From an uncultured Lachnospiraceae bacterium (GTDB taxonomy: Bacteria > Bacillota > Clostridia > Lachnospirales > Lachnospiraceae), in contig CAMOGQ010000002.1 of NCBI GenBank assembly GCA_946614165.1, positions 1 to 64,000 of the forward strand: a stretch of DNA of 64,000 nt, given 5' to 3'. Positions 29,579 to 39,673 of this stretch are shown in pieces. Position numbers and translations under genes: made by a program. The notes below the pieces were generated by a model that was given only the letters and a program-made list of their open reading frames with translations, was not told where the DNA came from and ran no database searches. How positions within the stretch are numbered: the stretch's first letter is position 1; every line of letters begins with the position of its first letter.

Positions 29579-30655
29579 ATGAAAAAGAAAATCCTTGCAG
29601 TATTAATGGCAGGCGTCATGGTGCTGGGGCTTGCAGCCTGCGGCGGCGGTTCAGGCACTTCCGCACCTGCTGAGACCCCCGAGGGCGGCGAAGCTGAAAC
29701 CGAAGCTCCTGCAGAGGCTTCCGAAATCTCCATCGGTCTGGTCACCGATGTAGGCGGCGTCAACGACGGTTCCTTCAACCAGTCCGCATGGGAAGGTCTT
29801 CAGAGGGCCCAGAAGGACATGGGCATCCAGGTCAACTATCTGGAATCCAAGACCGATGCCGACTACACTCCCAACATCGAAGCTTTCATGGATGAGGACT
29901 GCGACCTGATCATCTGCGTCGGCTACATGCTTGCAGACGCTACCCGCGCAGCTGCGGAAGCCAATCCCGATCAGAAATTCGCCATCATCGACGATGCCTC
30001 CATCGAACTGGACAACGTTGCCTGCCTGATGTTCAAGCAGGAGCAGGCTTCCTACCTGGTAGGCTATGTGGCAGGCATGATGACAGAGTCCAACACAGTA
30101 GGATTTGAGCTGGGCATGGCCAACGACACCATGAACACCTTCGGCTACGGCTACTGCGCAGGCGTCCTGGATGCCAACCCTGATGCCAAGATCCTTCAGA
30201 AGAACGCCAACAGCTTCGGTTCTCCCGAGACCGGCTCCTCCGACGCCAACGCCATGATCACCAACGGTGCCGACATCATCTATCACGCTGCAGGCGGCAC
30301 CGGCATCGGCGTCATCAAAAAGTGCCAGGAAGCCAACATCTATGCCATCGGCGTAGACTCCGACCAGTCCGTGATCGCTCCCGAGACCGTTCTGACCTCT
30401 GCCATGAAGAGAGTCGACAACGCAGTTTATGACTGCTCCGAAGCCGTTGTAAACGGCAGCTTCGAGAGCGGCGTAAAGACCTATGACCTGTCCGTCGGCG
30501 GCGTGGACATCGCTCCCACACAGGATCTGCTGACAGACGAAGTCAAGACAGCCATTGAAGACGTCAAGGCAAAGATCATCTCCGGCGAGATCACAGTTCC
30601 CGCTTCCAAGGCTGATTTCGAAGCCAAGTACGGCGACGTATACGAGCTTGACTGA
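29579..30655 (+). CDS. BMP-family (nucleoside-type) ABC substrate-binding lipoprotein
   Basis: Lipobox LGLAACGG; ISIGLVTDVGGVNDGSFNQSAWEGLQRAQKDMGIQVNYLESKTDADYTPNIEAFMDEDCDLII. Confidence 0.92.
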   Translation: MKKKILAVLMAGVMVLGLAACGGGSGTSAPAETPEGGEAETEAPAEASEISIGLVTDVGGVNDGSFNQSAWEGLQRAQKDMGIQVNYLESKTDADYTPNIEAFMDEDCDLIICVGYMLADATRAAAEANPDQKFAIIDDASIELDNVACLMFKQEQASYLVGYVAGMMTESNTVGFELGMANDTMNTFGYGYCAGVLDANPDAKILQKNANSFGSPETGSSDANAMITNGADIIYHAAGGTGIGVIKKCQEANIYAIGVDSDQSVIAPETVLTSAMKRVDNAVYDCSEAVVNGSFESGVKTYDLSVGGVDIAPTQDLLTDEVKTAIEDVKAKIISGEITVPASKADFEAKYGDVYELD

Positions 30656-30736
30656 TCTCTGAAAAAGCCGAAAAGATTTGGGCCTGAGCGAAATTCAGGC
30701 ATCATTTTCCCGGCAAACAGGCTATAATGAATACAG

Positions 30737-30775
30737 GGCCGGCCGACGTGGTTTGTGCGTCGGCCGGCCTTTTTA
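30737..30775 (+). terminator. Strong intrinsic terminator between the BMP lipoprotein gene and yjjI, placed just after a TATAAT box
   Basis: ggccggccgacg-tggtttgtg-cgtcggccggccttttt (12-bp perfect stem); TATAAT at 30723-30728. Confidence 0.85.
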
Positions 30776-30880
30776 TAAAAGGCCTTTCTTTCTGCAGAGG
30801 GACGCGTCCTGCCCCGCCTCTGTGCAGGGGGAAATGCCGCTTACAGACCGCTTTTCTTTTTATTGAAGGAGGAAACAATC

Positions 30881-32425
30881 ATGCGGGATATTTCCATGGA
30901 AAGAGTCAATACCACCAGGCAGGAGATCCTGGACATCATCAAATCTCCCACCCTGACCCATGAGCAGAAGATGGTCTGCCTGGCCGGCAAGGCCGATTCC
31001 CTGCTGGAGGTCATGGATCTGCCGGAGGGGCTGGACGAGCTTTTGAATGCTCCCATCGAGACCCAGTGCATCTGCGACCTGAATGAGGGCCACGCCCCCA
31101 TGCGTCCCAGATACATTGCTCCGGACTATGAAAAGTTTTTGAAAAACGGCAGCGCCTTTCTGCAGCTGGAGCCTCCGACGGACCTGTTCGAAGCCCTGAA
31201 CGCCCTGCTCATCATCTACAAGCACGTACCCAGCATCACCAACTACCCGGTCTATCTGGGACAGCTGGACGACCTTCTGGAGCCCTATATCGACACTGTG
31301 GACGAAAAGACGGCAAGAAAGCTGATCCGCCTCTTCCTCCTGCAGGTAGACAGGACCATCCTGGACTCCTTCTCCCACGCAGACATAGGTCCAAAGCCCA
31401 CCAGGGCCGGCCTTTATGTCCTGGAAGCGGAAAAGGAACTGGAGGACGCCGTCCCCAATCTCAGTCTCAAATATGAAGAAGGGGTCACAGACGATGCCTT
31501 CATGCTCTCCGCCATAGACTGCGCCCTGCACAGCGCAAAGCCCAGCTTCGCCAACCATCTCATGTTCCGCAGGGAACTGACGGACCGCTATGTCATCGCT
31601 TCCTGTTACAACGGTCTGCCCCTGGGAGGCGGCTCCTACACCCTGTGCCGCCTGATCCTGGGCAATATCGCAAAGAGAGCCTCCGGCATAGAGGATTTCA
31701 AGACCAGGGAACTTCCCCGGGTCATGGAGATCATGGCCGCCTACATGGACGAGCGAATCCGCTTTGAAGTGGAGGAGAGCGGCTTCTTCGAACACAACTT
31801 CCTGATCCAGGAAGGGCTGGTGGAGAGGGAGCGCTTTACCGCCATGTTCGGTCTGGTGGGCCTTGCGGAAGCCGTCAACATCCTTCTGGAAAAAGAGGGA
31901 AGAAAAGGCCGCTTCGGCCACGACCAGGCAGCCAATGATCTGGGCGTGGAGATCATGGAGGTGATCGACGCCTTCAACCAGGCCCATGTCAATCCCTACT
32001 GCGAGGTGACGGGAGGCCATTTCCTCCTGCACGCCCAGGTGGGGATCGCCAGCGACGTGGGGGTGACCCCCGGCACCAGGATCCCCATCGGAGAGGAACC
32101 GGAAGAACTGATCGACCAGCTCCTGGTCCTTTCCCGCTTCCACCACTATTTCCCTTCGGGGACCGGAGACATCTTCCCCATCGACGTGACGGTCCACAGG
32201 AATCCCGAGTACGTGCTGGACATCATTAAGGGCGCCTTCCGCAAGGATCTGCGCTATCTGTCCTTCTATTCCTCCGATTCGGACGTGATCCGGGTCACGG
32301 GATACCTGGTCAAGCGGTCCGAAATGGAGAAGCTGGACGCAGGGAATGCCGTCCTGCAGGATACCACGGCACTGGGCCTTGGAGCTTCCAAAAACGGGAA
32401 GATCCTGGAGCGGAAGGTCCGCTGA
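30881..32425 (+). CDS. yjjI: YjjI-family glycyl radical enzyme
   Basis: Glycyl radical motif VIRVTGYLVKRS near the C-terminus; SCYNGLPLGGGSYTLCRL candidate thiyl-Cys region; next to a YjjW-type activase. RBS gaaggagg. Confidence 0.85.
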   Translation: MRDISMERVNTTRQEILDIIKSPTLTHEQKMVCLAGKADSLLEVMDLPEGLDELLNAPIETQCICDLNEGHAPMRPRYIAPDYEKFLKNGSAFLQLEPPTDLFEALNALLIIYKHVPSITNYPVYLGQLDDLLEPYIDTVDEKTARKLIRLFLLQVDRTILDSFSHADIGPKPTRAGLYVLEAEKELEDAVPNLSLKYEEGVTDDAFMLSAIDCALHSAKPSFANHLMFRRELTDRYVIASCYNGLPLGGGSYTLCRLILGNIAKRASGIEDFKTRELPRVMEIMAAYMDERIRFEVEESGFFEHNFLIQEGLVERERFTAMFGLVGLAEAVNILLEKEGRKGRFGHDQAANDLGVEIMEVIDAFNQAHVNPYCEVTGGHFLLHAQVGIASDVGVTPGTRIPIGEEPEELIDQLLVLSRFHHYFPSGTGDIFPIDVTVHRNPEYVLDIIKGAFRKDLRYLSFYSSDSDVIRVTGYLVKRSEMEKLDAGNAVLQDTTALGLGASKNGKILERKVR

Positions 32426-32434
32426 TAAAGAACT

Positions 32435-33307
32435 ATGAAAAAGACAGACAAGACCACTGCGGTGGTCAATAAGATCATCCCCTTTTCCAGCGTGGACGGT
32501 CCGGGCTGCCGTACAGCGATTTTTCTGCAGGGCTGCAATATTAACTGCAGATACTGCCACAATCCCGAGACCAGGGCCCTGTGCAGCGCCTGCGGAGACT
32601 GCGTCCGGGCCTGCCCCGGGGGCGCTCTGCAGAGAGCCCGGGCGGCCGGAGGGGGCCTGCGGATCCTCTGGGACAGGGAAAAATGCCTGGGCTGCGATAC
32701 CTGCATCCGGATCTGCCCCTATGGGGCTTCGCCCAAAGTCCGGGTCATGACCCCTTCCCAGGTCATGGAAAGGGTAAGGCGCCAGATCCCCTTTATCCGG
32801 GGCATCAGCGTCTCCGGGGGCGAATGCATGCTTTACCCGGAATTTCTTACAGAACTGTTCACCCTGGCCCGGCAGGAGGGCCTGGGGACCCTGATCGACT
32901 CCAACGGGACCATTCCCTTCCGGGACCATCCGGATCTTCTTGAAGTGTCCGACGGGGTCATGCTGGATATCAAGGCTTTCGACAGCGGGGATCATGAGAG
33001 GATCACGGATGCTCCCAATGCCCTGGTCCTGGACAATGCTCTTTTTCTAGGAGAGAGGGGAAAGCTCTATGAGGTCCGCTTCGTGATCGCGCCCCATCTC
33101 TATGATTGTGAAAAGAGCACGGAGGCGGCAGGGCGCTTTCTTCGGGATATCTACAGGGACCATCCTTTCCGGATCAAACTCATTGCCTGCAGGCCCATGG
33201 GCGTGCGGAAAGAGTATGCGGACTTCAGATCTCCATCGAAGGAATACCTGGAAAGGCTCCGGGAGGTGCTTTCCCGGATGGGATACCGGGAGATCATCAT
33301 GATCTGA
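32435..33307 (+). CDS. yjjW: YjjW-family glycyl radical enzyme activase (radical SAM)
   Basis: Radical SAM CNINCRYC, ferredoxin-like CSACGDCVRACPGGAL and CLGCDTCIRICPYGA, GISVSGGECMLYPEF. Confidence 0.9.
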   Translation: MKKTDKTTAVVNKIIPFSSVDGPGCRTAIFLQGCNINCRYCHNPETRALCSACGDCVRACPGGALQRARAAGGGLRILWDREKCLGCDTCIRICPYGASPKVRVMTPSQVMERVRRQIPFIRGISVSGGECMLYPEFLTELFTLARQEGLGTLIDSNGTIPFRDHPDLLEVSDGVMLDIKAFDSGDHERITDAPNALVLDNALFLGERGKLYEVRFVIAPHLYDCEKSTEAAGRFLRDIYRDHPFRIKLIACRPMGVRKEYADFRSPSKEYLERLREVLSRMGYREIIMI

Positions 33308-33313
33308 TCTGAA

Positions 33314-33334
33314 AAAAACGCCTTCCGGCGTTTT
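33314..33334 (+). terminator. Short hairpin after yjjW
   Basis: aaaacgccttccggcgtttt. Confidence 0.5.
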
Positions 33335-33422
33335 AAAGCTGGCAGCAGAGCCTTCGGCCTCCTTCCCCTTAGGGGCCGGCGGGCTTAAAAAGATAAAGAC
33401 AAAGAGGGAGGTAGATGCAGCG

Positions 33423-34961
33423 GTGAGTGTAAGTCACATGGATGAGAAGACCGTAGTCATCGAAATGAAAGACATTGTTAAGAAGTTCGGTGATTTTACG
33501 GCCAACGACGGTATTAATCTTACCGTCCACAAGGGAGAGGTGCATGCCATCCTGGGGGAGAACGGCGCCGGCAAGAGTACCCTGATGAATGTCCTTTACG
33601 GACTTTATCAGCCTACCAGCGGCCAGATCTTCGTCAAGGGAAAAGAGATGCATTTCAATGGTCCCAAGAATGCCATTGAAAGCGGCATCGGCATGGTCCA
33701 TCAGCATTTCATGCTGATCCAGCCTTTTACCGTTACCGACAACATTATTCTGGGCGTGGAACCCACCAAAGGCCTGGTGGTGGACAAGAAGACGGCCAGA
33801 CAGAAGGTGGTGGAGCTGTCCGAGCGCTACGGCATGGCCGTGGATCCGGACGCCAAGATCCAGGACATTTCCGTGGGCATGCAGCAGAGAGTGGAGATCC
33901 TCAAGGTCCTCTACAGAGGCGCGGACGTCCTGATCCTGGACGAACCTACCGCGTCCCTGACCCCTCAGGAGATCGAAGAACTGATGGGCATCATCGAAAA
34001 TCTGACGGCAGACGGCAAATCCATCATCCTGATCACCCATAAGCTCAAGGAGATCAAGGCCTGCTCGGATTCCTGCACCATCATCCGTCAGGGCAAATAT
34101 ATCCAGACCGTCAGGGTGGCGGACTGCTCGGAGAACGATCTGGCAGCCATGATGGTGGGACGCGCGGTTTCCTTCAGCGTCAACAAGCAGGAACAGGAAC
34201 CCGGCGACGTGGTCCTGGAGGTAAAGGACCTGCGGGCCAAGGACTACCGCGGCGTTGAGATCCTGCAGGGACTCAACCTGACAGTCCGCAGCGGCGAGAT
34301 CGTGGGCCTGGCCGGCGTCGACGGCAACGGCCAGACAGAACTGGTGGAGATCCTGACGGGCCTTAAAAAGGCCGAGTCCGGATCCGTGACCATGCTGGGG
34401 ACCGACATCTTCAACAAGACCCCCAGAGAGGTCTTCCAGTACGGCGTATCCTCCATCCCCGCCGACAGGCAGAAGCACGGACTGGTCCTGGATTTCTCCG
34501 TAGAGGACAACCTGATCCTCCAGCACTTTGAGGAAGAGCCCTTCTCCTCCAGAGGTTTCCTGAACCGGGGCCCGATCCGCAGCCAGGCATCCGAACTGAT
34601 CGAGAAGTTTGACGTCCGGCCCAGAGCTTCCGAACTCAGGCCTGCCGGTACACTCTCCGGCGGCAACCAGCAGAAGGTCATCATCGCCCGTGAAGTCACC
34701 AATGACAAGGAACTGCTGATCGCTGTCAACCCCACCAGAGGCCTGGACGTGGGAGCCATCGAATTCGTGCATAAATACATCGTAGAACAGAGAAACAAAG
34801 GAAGAGCAGTCCTTCTGGTCTCCTTCGAACTGGATGAGATCATGGATCTGTCCGACAGGATCGACGTCATCTTCGACGGCCAGATCACCGGCGAGGTCCC
34901 CGGAAAGGACGCCAACGAGAAGGAACTGGGATTCATGATGGCAGGAGGTAAAAAGGCATGA
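33423..34961 (+). CDS. Nucleoside-type ABC transporter ATP-binding protein (duplicated ABC domains)
   Basis: GENGAGKSTLMNVLYGLYQPTSGQI; two ABC halves; LSGGNQQKVIIAREVTNDKELLIAVNPTRGLDVGAIEFVH, as in BMP/Nup importers. GTG start after gagggaggt. Confidence 0.92.
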   Translation: MSVSHMDEKTVVIEMKDIVKKFGDFTANDGINLTVHKGEVHAILGENGAGKSTLMNVLYGLYQPTSGQIFVKGKEMHFNGPKNAIESGIGMVHQHFMLIQPFTVTDNIILGVEPTKGLVVDKKTARQKVVELSERYGMAVDPDAKIQDISVGMQQRVEILKVLYRGADVLILDEPTASLTPQEIEELMGIIENLTADGKSIILITHKLKEIKACSDSCTIIRQGKYIQTVRVADCSENDLAAMMVGRAVSFSVNKQEQEPGDVVLEVKDLRAKDYRGVEILQGLNLTVRSGEIVGLAGVDGNGQTELVEILTGLKKAESGSVTMLGTDIFNKTPREVFQYGVSSIPADRQKHGLVLDFSVEDNLILQHFEEEPFSSRGFLNRGPIRSQASELIEKFDVRPRASELRPAGTLSGGNQQKVIIAREVTNDKELLIAVNPTRGLDVGAIEFVHKYIVEQRNKGRAVLLVSFELDEIMDLSDRIDVIFDGQITGEVPGKDANEKELGFMMAGGKKA

Positions 34962-36025
34962 AGAAAAAATTCAATCTCTTTGAAGCCGATGTATTCTATA
35001 CCATCCTGGCGATCATCATCGGCTTTATCATCGGCGCCATTTTCCTGGTCATCGCGGGCATCAGCCCGGCAGTGGCCTACGGCAAGCTTTTCAGCAGCGT
35101 TTTCTCCAAGCCCAAGTACCTGATCTGGACCCTGATCTATGCCAGCCCGGTCATCTTCACCGGTCTGTCCGTGGCCTTCTCCTTCCGTACCGGCGTCTTC
35201 AACATCGGCGCCGAGGGCCAGTATATCGTAGGGTCCCTGACCGCCTGCGTCCTGGGCATCCTCTTAAAGATGCCTCCCGTCCTGCACGCTGTCGTCTGTA
35301 TTCTCGGCGCGGCCCTGGCAGGCGCTCTCTGGTCCTTTATCGTAGGCCTGATGAAGGTCAAGCGGGGCATTCATGAGGTCCTTTCCTTCATCATGTTCAA
35401 CTGGATCGCCTTCTATCTGTCCAACTACGTGGTCAATCTGGAGATCATCCACAAGGAGGGCGGCGGCGAAGCCACCAAGGACGTGGCCGCGTCGGCCAGG
35501 ATCCTCTTCCCCCAGGCCATCATCAAGCTGACAGACTGCTCCGCGGCCAACATCGGATTTATTCTGGCAGTGGCGGCAGCCATCGCCATGTGGATCATCA
35601 TTGAAAAGACCACCCTGGGCTTCCGTCTCAAGGCCGTAGGCTTCAACCGGAACGCGGCAGAGTACGCCGGCATCAACGCCGACGCCTCCATCCTGACGGC
35701 CCTGTCCATCTCCGGCGCCCTGGCCGGCATCGGCGGCGCGGTCCAGATCCTGGGCATGGGCGGCAGACTTTCCCAGCTGGCAGCCCAGGAGGGCTTCGGC
35801 TTCGAAGGCATCACGGTAGCCCTGGTGGGAAGCTCCAGCCCCATCGGCTGCATCTTCTCGGGCATCTTCTACGGCGCCATGAAGTACGGCGGATCCAAGC
35901 TGACCATGGTCAAGGCGCCTTCGGAAGTCATCAACATCATCATGGGCTGCGTCATTATCTTTATAGCGATCTCCCATGTGTTCAAGGCGCTGTTCAACAG
36001 ATTTTCCAGAAAGGGGGCCAAATAA
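34958..36025 (+). CDS. Nucleoside-type ABC transporter permease
   Basis: Polytopic; VAFSFRTGVFNIGAEGQYIVGSLTA typical of BMP-system permeases; overlaps the ATPase stop. Confidence 0.92.
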   Translation: MKKKFNLFEADVFYTILAIIIGFIIGAIFLVIAGISPAVAYGKLFSSVFSKPKYLIWTLIYASPVIFTGLSVAFSFRTGVFNIGAEGQYIVGSLTACVLGILLKMPPVLHAVVCILGAALAGALWSFIVGLMKVKRGIHEVLSFIMFNWIAFYLSNYVVNLEIIHKEGGGEATKDVAASARILFPQAIIKLTDCSAANIGFILAVAAAIAMWIIIEKTTLGFRLKAVGFNRNAAEYAGINADASILTALSISGALAGIGGAVQILGMGGRLSQLAAQEGFGFEGITVALVGSSSPIGCIFSGIFYGAMKYGGSKLTMVKAPSEVINIIMGCVIIFIAISHVFKALFNRFSRKGAK

Positions 36026-36952
36026 ATGTTAACCAATCTCGGTCTTCTGATCAACGCGACTCTGATCGCCACACCGCCCCTTCTGTTCGCGGCCCTGGGA
36101 TCCTGCTTCTCGGAGCGCAGCGGCGTGGTCAACATCGGTATCGAAGGTATGATGACGGTCGGCGCCTTTACCGGCGCGGTGGTGGCCTACTTTACCGGCT
36201 CCTGGTGGATCGGCTTCCTCTGCGGGGGCCTCTGCGGCGCTCTGCTGGCTTCCATCCACGCTCTGGTCTGCATACAGTTCCATGCCGACCAGACCATTGC
36301 CGGCACAGCCATGAACTTCCTGGGAACAGGCCTGGCCCTCTTCCTGTGCAAGTCCATCTTTGAGAACTCCTCCGATACGCCGGCTCTGCCCACCACCGCC
36401 ACCATGCCCAAGTTTTTTGCCGGCATCCTTAAGGTAGGCACCTTCTCGGGCAACGTATTCGGCGGCTATATCATGTCCTACCTGGTATTTGCTCTGGCAG
36501 CCCTGTGCTGGTTCGTATTCTACAAGACCAGGTTCGGCACCCACCTTCGGGCCTGCGGCGAGCATCCCGAAGCCTGCGAGTCCCTGGGCATCGACGTTTA
36601 CAGAGTCCGCTACATCTGCGTGATCCTGTCCGGCTTCCTGGCAGGTCTGGGCGGGTCCTTCGTAACGCTGGCAACGGTCAACCAGTTCCGTCCCAACGTT
36701 ATCGTAGGTCAGGGCTTTATCGCCATCGCGGCGGTTATCTTCGGCAAGTTCTCCCCCGGCGGCGCCACGGGAGCCTGCCTCCTGTTCGGCCTGTGCACGG
36801 GCATCAAGACCCTGGCCGGCATGACCAACGCGGTCTCCCCTAACCTGATCTCCATGATCCCCTACATCGTTACCATCCTGGCCCTGGTCCTGGTGGTAGG
36901 CCATGCTGCGGCACCCGCCGCCAACGGCAAGCCTTTCGTCAGATCCAGATAA
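36026..36952 (+). CDS. Nucleoside-type ABC transporter permease
   Basis: GSCFSERSGVVNIGIEGMMTVGAFTGAVVAY; FVTLATVNQFRPNVIVGQGFIAIAAVIFGKFSPGG. Confidence 0.92.
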   Translation: MLTNLGLLINATLIATPPLLFAALGSCFSERSGVVNIGIEGMMTVGAFTGAVVAYFTGSWWIGFLCGGLCGALLASIHALVCIQFHADQTIAGTAMNFLGTGLALFLCKSIFENSSDTPALPTTATMPKFFAGILKVGTFSGNVFGGYIMSYLVFALAALCWFVFYKTRFGTHLRACGEHPEACESLGIDVYRVRYICVILSGFLAGLGGSFVTLATVNQFRPNVIVGQGFIAIAAVIFGKFSPGGATGACLLFGLCTGIKTLAGMTNAVSPNLISMIPYIVTILALVLVVGHAAAPAANGKPFVRSR

Positions 36953-37045
36953 GGGCCTGTCTGTCAGATAAAACAGTATTTCCCAAGGCGCTGCACTGCG
37001 GCGCCTTGCGGTGTCTTTGCCAAAAGAACAAGGAAAGGAAAAACT

Positions 37046-37705
37046 ATGGATATCAGAGAAATCCTCGGAAAATGCGACCATACCCTGCTTCTGCAGACAT
37101 CCACCTGGGAGGAGATCAAAGCCCTTCTGGACGATGCCATCCGGTACGGAACGGCTTCCGTCTGCATTCCCCCCTGCTACGTGAAGCAGGCGGCGGACTA
37201 CGCCGCGGGCCGCATGGCCGTCTGCACGGTCATCGGATTCCCCAACGGCAACCATACGACGGCCTGCAAGGTATTCGAGACCAGGGACGCCATAGAGAAC
37301 GGGGCCGATGAGATCGACATGGTCATCAACGTGGGCCAGCTCAGGGCCGGCAACGAGGACTATGTGCTGAATGAGATCCGGGAAATCAAAGCGGCCTGCG
37401 GGGAAAAGATCCTCAAGGTCATCATCGAGACCTGCCTGCTGACTAGGGAGGAGAAGATCACCATGTGCCGCCTGGTCACCGAGGCCGGAGCGGACTATAT
37501 CAAGACCTCCACCGGCTTTTCCACGGCCGGCGCCACCTTTGAGGACGTGGCCCTCTTCGCGGAGTATGTGGGAGTGAATGTGAAGATCAAGGCGGCCGGC
37601 GGCATCTCCTCCATAGCGGATGCCGAGAAGTTCATTGAGCTGGGCGCTTCCAGGCTGGGCACCAGCCGGATCGTAAAGATCGTCAAGGCGGAAAAACTCC
37701 TGTAA
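37046..37705 (+). CDS. deoC: Deoxyribose-phosphate aldolase
   Basis: [70 protein letters not shown]. Confidence 0.95.
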   Translation: MDIREILGKCDHTLLLQTSTWEEIKALLDDAIRYGTASVCIPPCYVKQAADYAAGRMAVCTVIGFPNGNHTTACKVFETRDAIENGADEIDMVINVGQLRAGNEDYVLNEIREIKAACGEKILKVIIETCLLTREEKITMCRLVTEAGADYIKTSTGFSTAGATFEDVALFAEYVGVNVKIKAAGGISSIADAEKFIELGASRLGTSRIVKIVKAEKLL

Positions 37706-37736
37706 ATCCAGTCACCATCAGAAAGAAAGAACGTAC

Positions 37737-38774
37737 ATGAACAGCAGCAGTTTTATAAAAGAGATGCCCAAGATCGACCTTCACTGTCATCTGGACGGCT
37801 CCCTTCCCATACCCACGGCGAAAAGGATCCTGAAGGACCTGGGAGAAGAGTGGGACGAAGAGTTGCTTTATGAGAAAATGGGGGTCCCGGACGACTGCCC
37901 CTCCCTTGCGGCCTATCTGGCCTGTTTTGACCTGCCCATCCGCTGCCTGCAGACAGCGGACGCCCTGGAGACGTGTGCCAGAGACATGGCGGTAAAGGCG
38001 GCGGAAGAAAATACCGTCTATCTGGAAGCCCGTTTTGCTCCCTCCACCCAGCTCATGAAGGGGCTGAGCGTCCGGAGCGCCATAGAGGCGGTGGACAGGG
38101 GTCTTAAGAGGGCGGAAAAGGAGACCGGCATCATGACGGGAATCATCGTCTGCGCCATGCGCCATCTGCCGGAAGAGACCAACCTTGCCATGTTCCGCCA
38201 GGCCAGGGAGATGCTGGGAGAAGGCGTTTTGGCCTGCGACCTGGCGGGAGACGAAGCCTCCTTCCCAATGAAGGACTTCCGGAACCTGTTCGGGGAAGCT
38301 GTGCGTCTTGGCCTCCCCTTTACCGTCCATGCCGGCGAGTGCGGGAGCCGGACCAACATCCGGGAGGCCATAGAACTGGGGGCTTCCAGGATCGGCCACG
38401 GAACGGCTGCCTCCGGAGATCCTGAGCTGATTGAACTTGCAGCGGACAGGGGCATCGGCTTTGAGCAGTGTCCCACCTCCAACATCCAGACAAAGATCCT
38501 GGAGGACTTTTCCCTGAACCCCGTCAGAGAGTTCCTCAGGGCCGGGATCCCCGTCAGCGTGGGGACCGACAACAGAACGGTCAGCCGGGTGAACCTTACG
38601 GAAGAATTCTCCAGGCTTTCCGCCTTCTCGGGCCTGACCCGGGAAGAGGCGGAAAAGATCTATTTTGACAGCGTTTCCATGGCCTTTGCCGGGGAGGAGG
38701 TCAAAGAGAGGCTCTGGAGAAAAGGAAGGGACTTTTTTGGCAGGCCCCTGGGAAATGAGGAGACCGGGAGATGA
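37737..38774 (+). CDS. add: Adenosine deaminase
   Basis: MPKIDLHCHLDGSL, FTVHAGECGSRTNIREAIELGASRIGHGTAA, VSVGTDNRTVS. Confidence 0.93.
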   Translation: MNSSSFIKEMPKIDLHCHLDGSLPIPTAKRILKDLGEEWDEELLYEKMGVPDDCPSLAAYLACFDLPIRCLQTADALETCARDMAVKAAEENTVYLEARFAPSTQLMKGLSVRSAIEAVDRGLKRAEKETGIMTGIIVCAMRHLPEETNLAMFRQAREMLGEGVLACDLAGDEASFPMKDFRNLFGEAVRLGLPFTVHAGECGSRTNIREAIELGASRIGHGTAASGDPELIELAADRGIGFEQCPTSNIQTKILEDFSLNPVREFLRAGIPVSVGTDNRTVSRVNLTEEFSRLSAFSGLTREEAEKIYFDSVSMAFAGEEVKERLWRKGRDFFGRPLGNEETGR

Positions 38775-39673
38775 TTTCCAGATATTCCATCTTCTGCAGA
38801 GTCGTGGAGAGCGGCAACTTTACCAGAACGGCCCGGGAGCTGGGCTGCTCCCAGAGCGCGGTCAGCCAGGCTGTCCGGTCCCTGGAAAAGGAGCTGAACC
38901 TGGTCCTGATCGACAGGAGAAAGAAGGACCAGGTCCGTCTGACCGACGACGGCAGGCAGATTTATCCTTACATCAAAGCCATTGACGGCGCCCAGACGGC
39001 CCTGGACAGGAAAAAGAAAGAAATGGAGAGCCTGGAGGATTCGGTGATCCGGATCGGGACCTTCACCAGCGTCAGCCGCAACTTCCTTCCCGTCCTGTTA
39101 AAGACTTTTAAAGAAGAACACCCCGGCGTGGAATTTTTCCTGCGCCAGGGTGAATATACCAGTATTGAGAAATGGATCCGGGAGGGAAGCATAGACCTGG
39201 GCTTTCTCAACGCGGATCTGTGCCAGGGTCTTGAAACGGAGATCCTCTATACGGATCCCATGCGGGCGGTCCTGCCGCCGGGCCATGCCCTTTCGGGCAG
39301 GGATCAGGTGTCCATGCAGGAGCTGGCGGGAGAGCCCTTTATCCTTCTGGACGAGGGCGATTTTTCCCTGCCCCTGTCCACCTTTGTGTCCCTGGGCCTG
39401 ACGCCCAGGATCGAATACAGGGTCTATGACGACTATTCCATCCTGGCCATGGTGGAACAGGGCCTGGGGATCTCCATGATGTATGAAAGGGTCCTCAGGG
39501 GATTCGATGCCAGGGTCAGGGTGGTGCCCGTCCGGGAAAACCCGGAAAGGACCATTGCCCTGGGCTGGAGAAACGAAGAGACCATTCCCAGAGCCGCCCG
39601 TGAATTCGCCCTTTACGCGGTCCGCAGCATCAGGGCCATGGCAGGCACGCTTAAAGAAGATCCCGGGCTCTGA
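38771..39673 (+). CDS. LysR-family transcriptional regulator
   Basis: YSIFCRVVESGNFTRTARELGCSQSAVSQAVRSLEKELNLVLIDR; overlaps the add stop (ATGA). Confidence 0.92.
   Translation: MISRYSIFCRVVESGNFTRTARELGCSQSAVSQAVRSLEKELNLVLIDRRKKDQVRLTDDGRQIYPYIKAIDGAQTALDRKKKEMESLEDSVIRIGTFTSVSRNFLPVLLKTFKEEHPGVEFFLRQGEYTSIEKWIREGSIDLGFLNADLCQGLETEILYTDPMRAVLPPGHALSGRDQVSMQELAGEPFILLDEGDFSLPLSTFVSLGLTPRIEYRVYDDYSILAMVEQGLGISMMYERVLRGFDARVRVVPVRENPERTIALGWRNEETIPRAAREFALYAVRSIRAMAGTLKEDPGL

Noticed and set aside
30860-32995. 711-aa minus-strand ORF opposite yjjI/yjjW
   Set aside because: Spans two well-supported + strand genes and shows no domain motif; antisense artefact.
32435-33307. Pyruvate formate-lyase activating enzyme (PflA) label for the radical SAM gene
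   Set aside because: The two extra ferredoxin-type clusters and adjacency to a YjjI-like enzyme favour YjjW over PflA.
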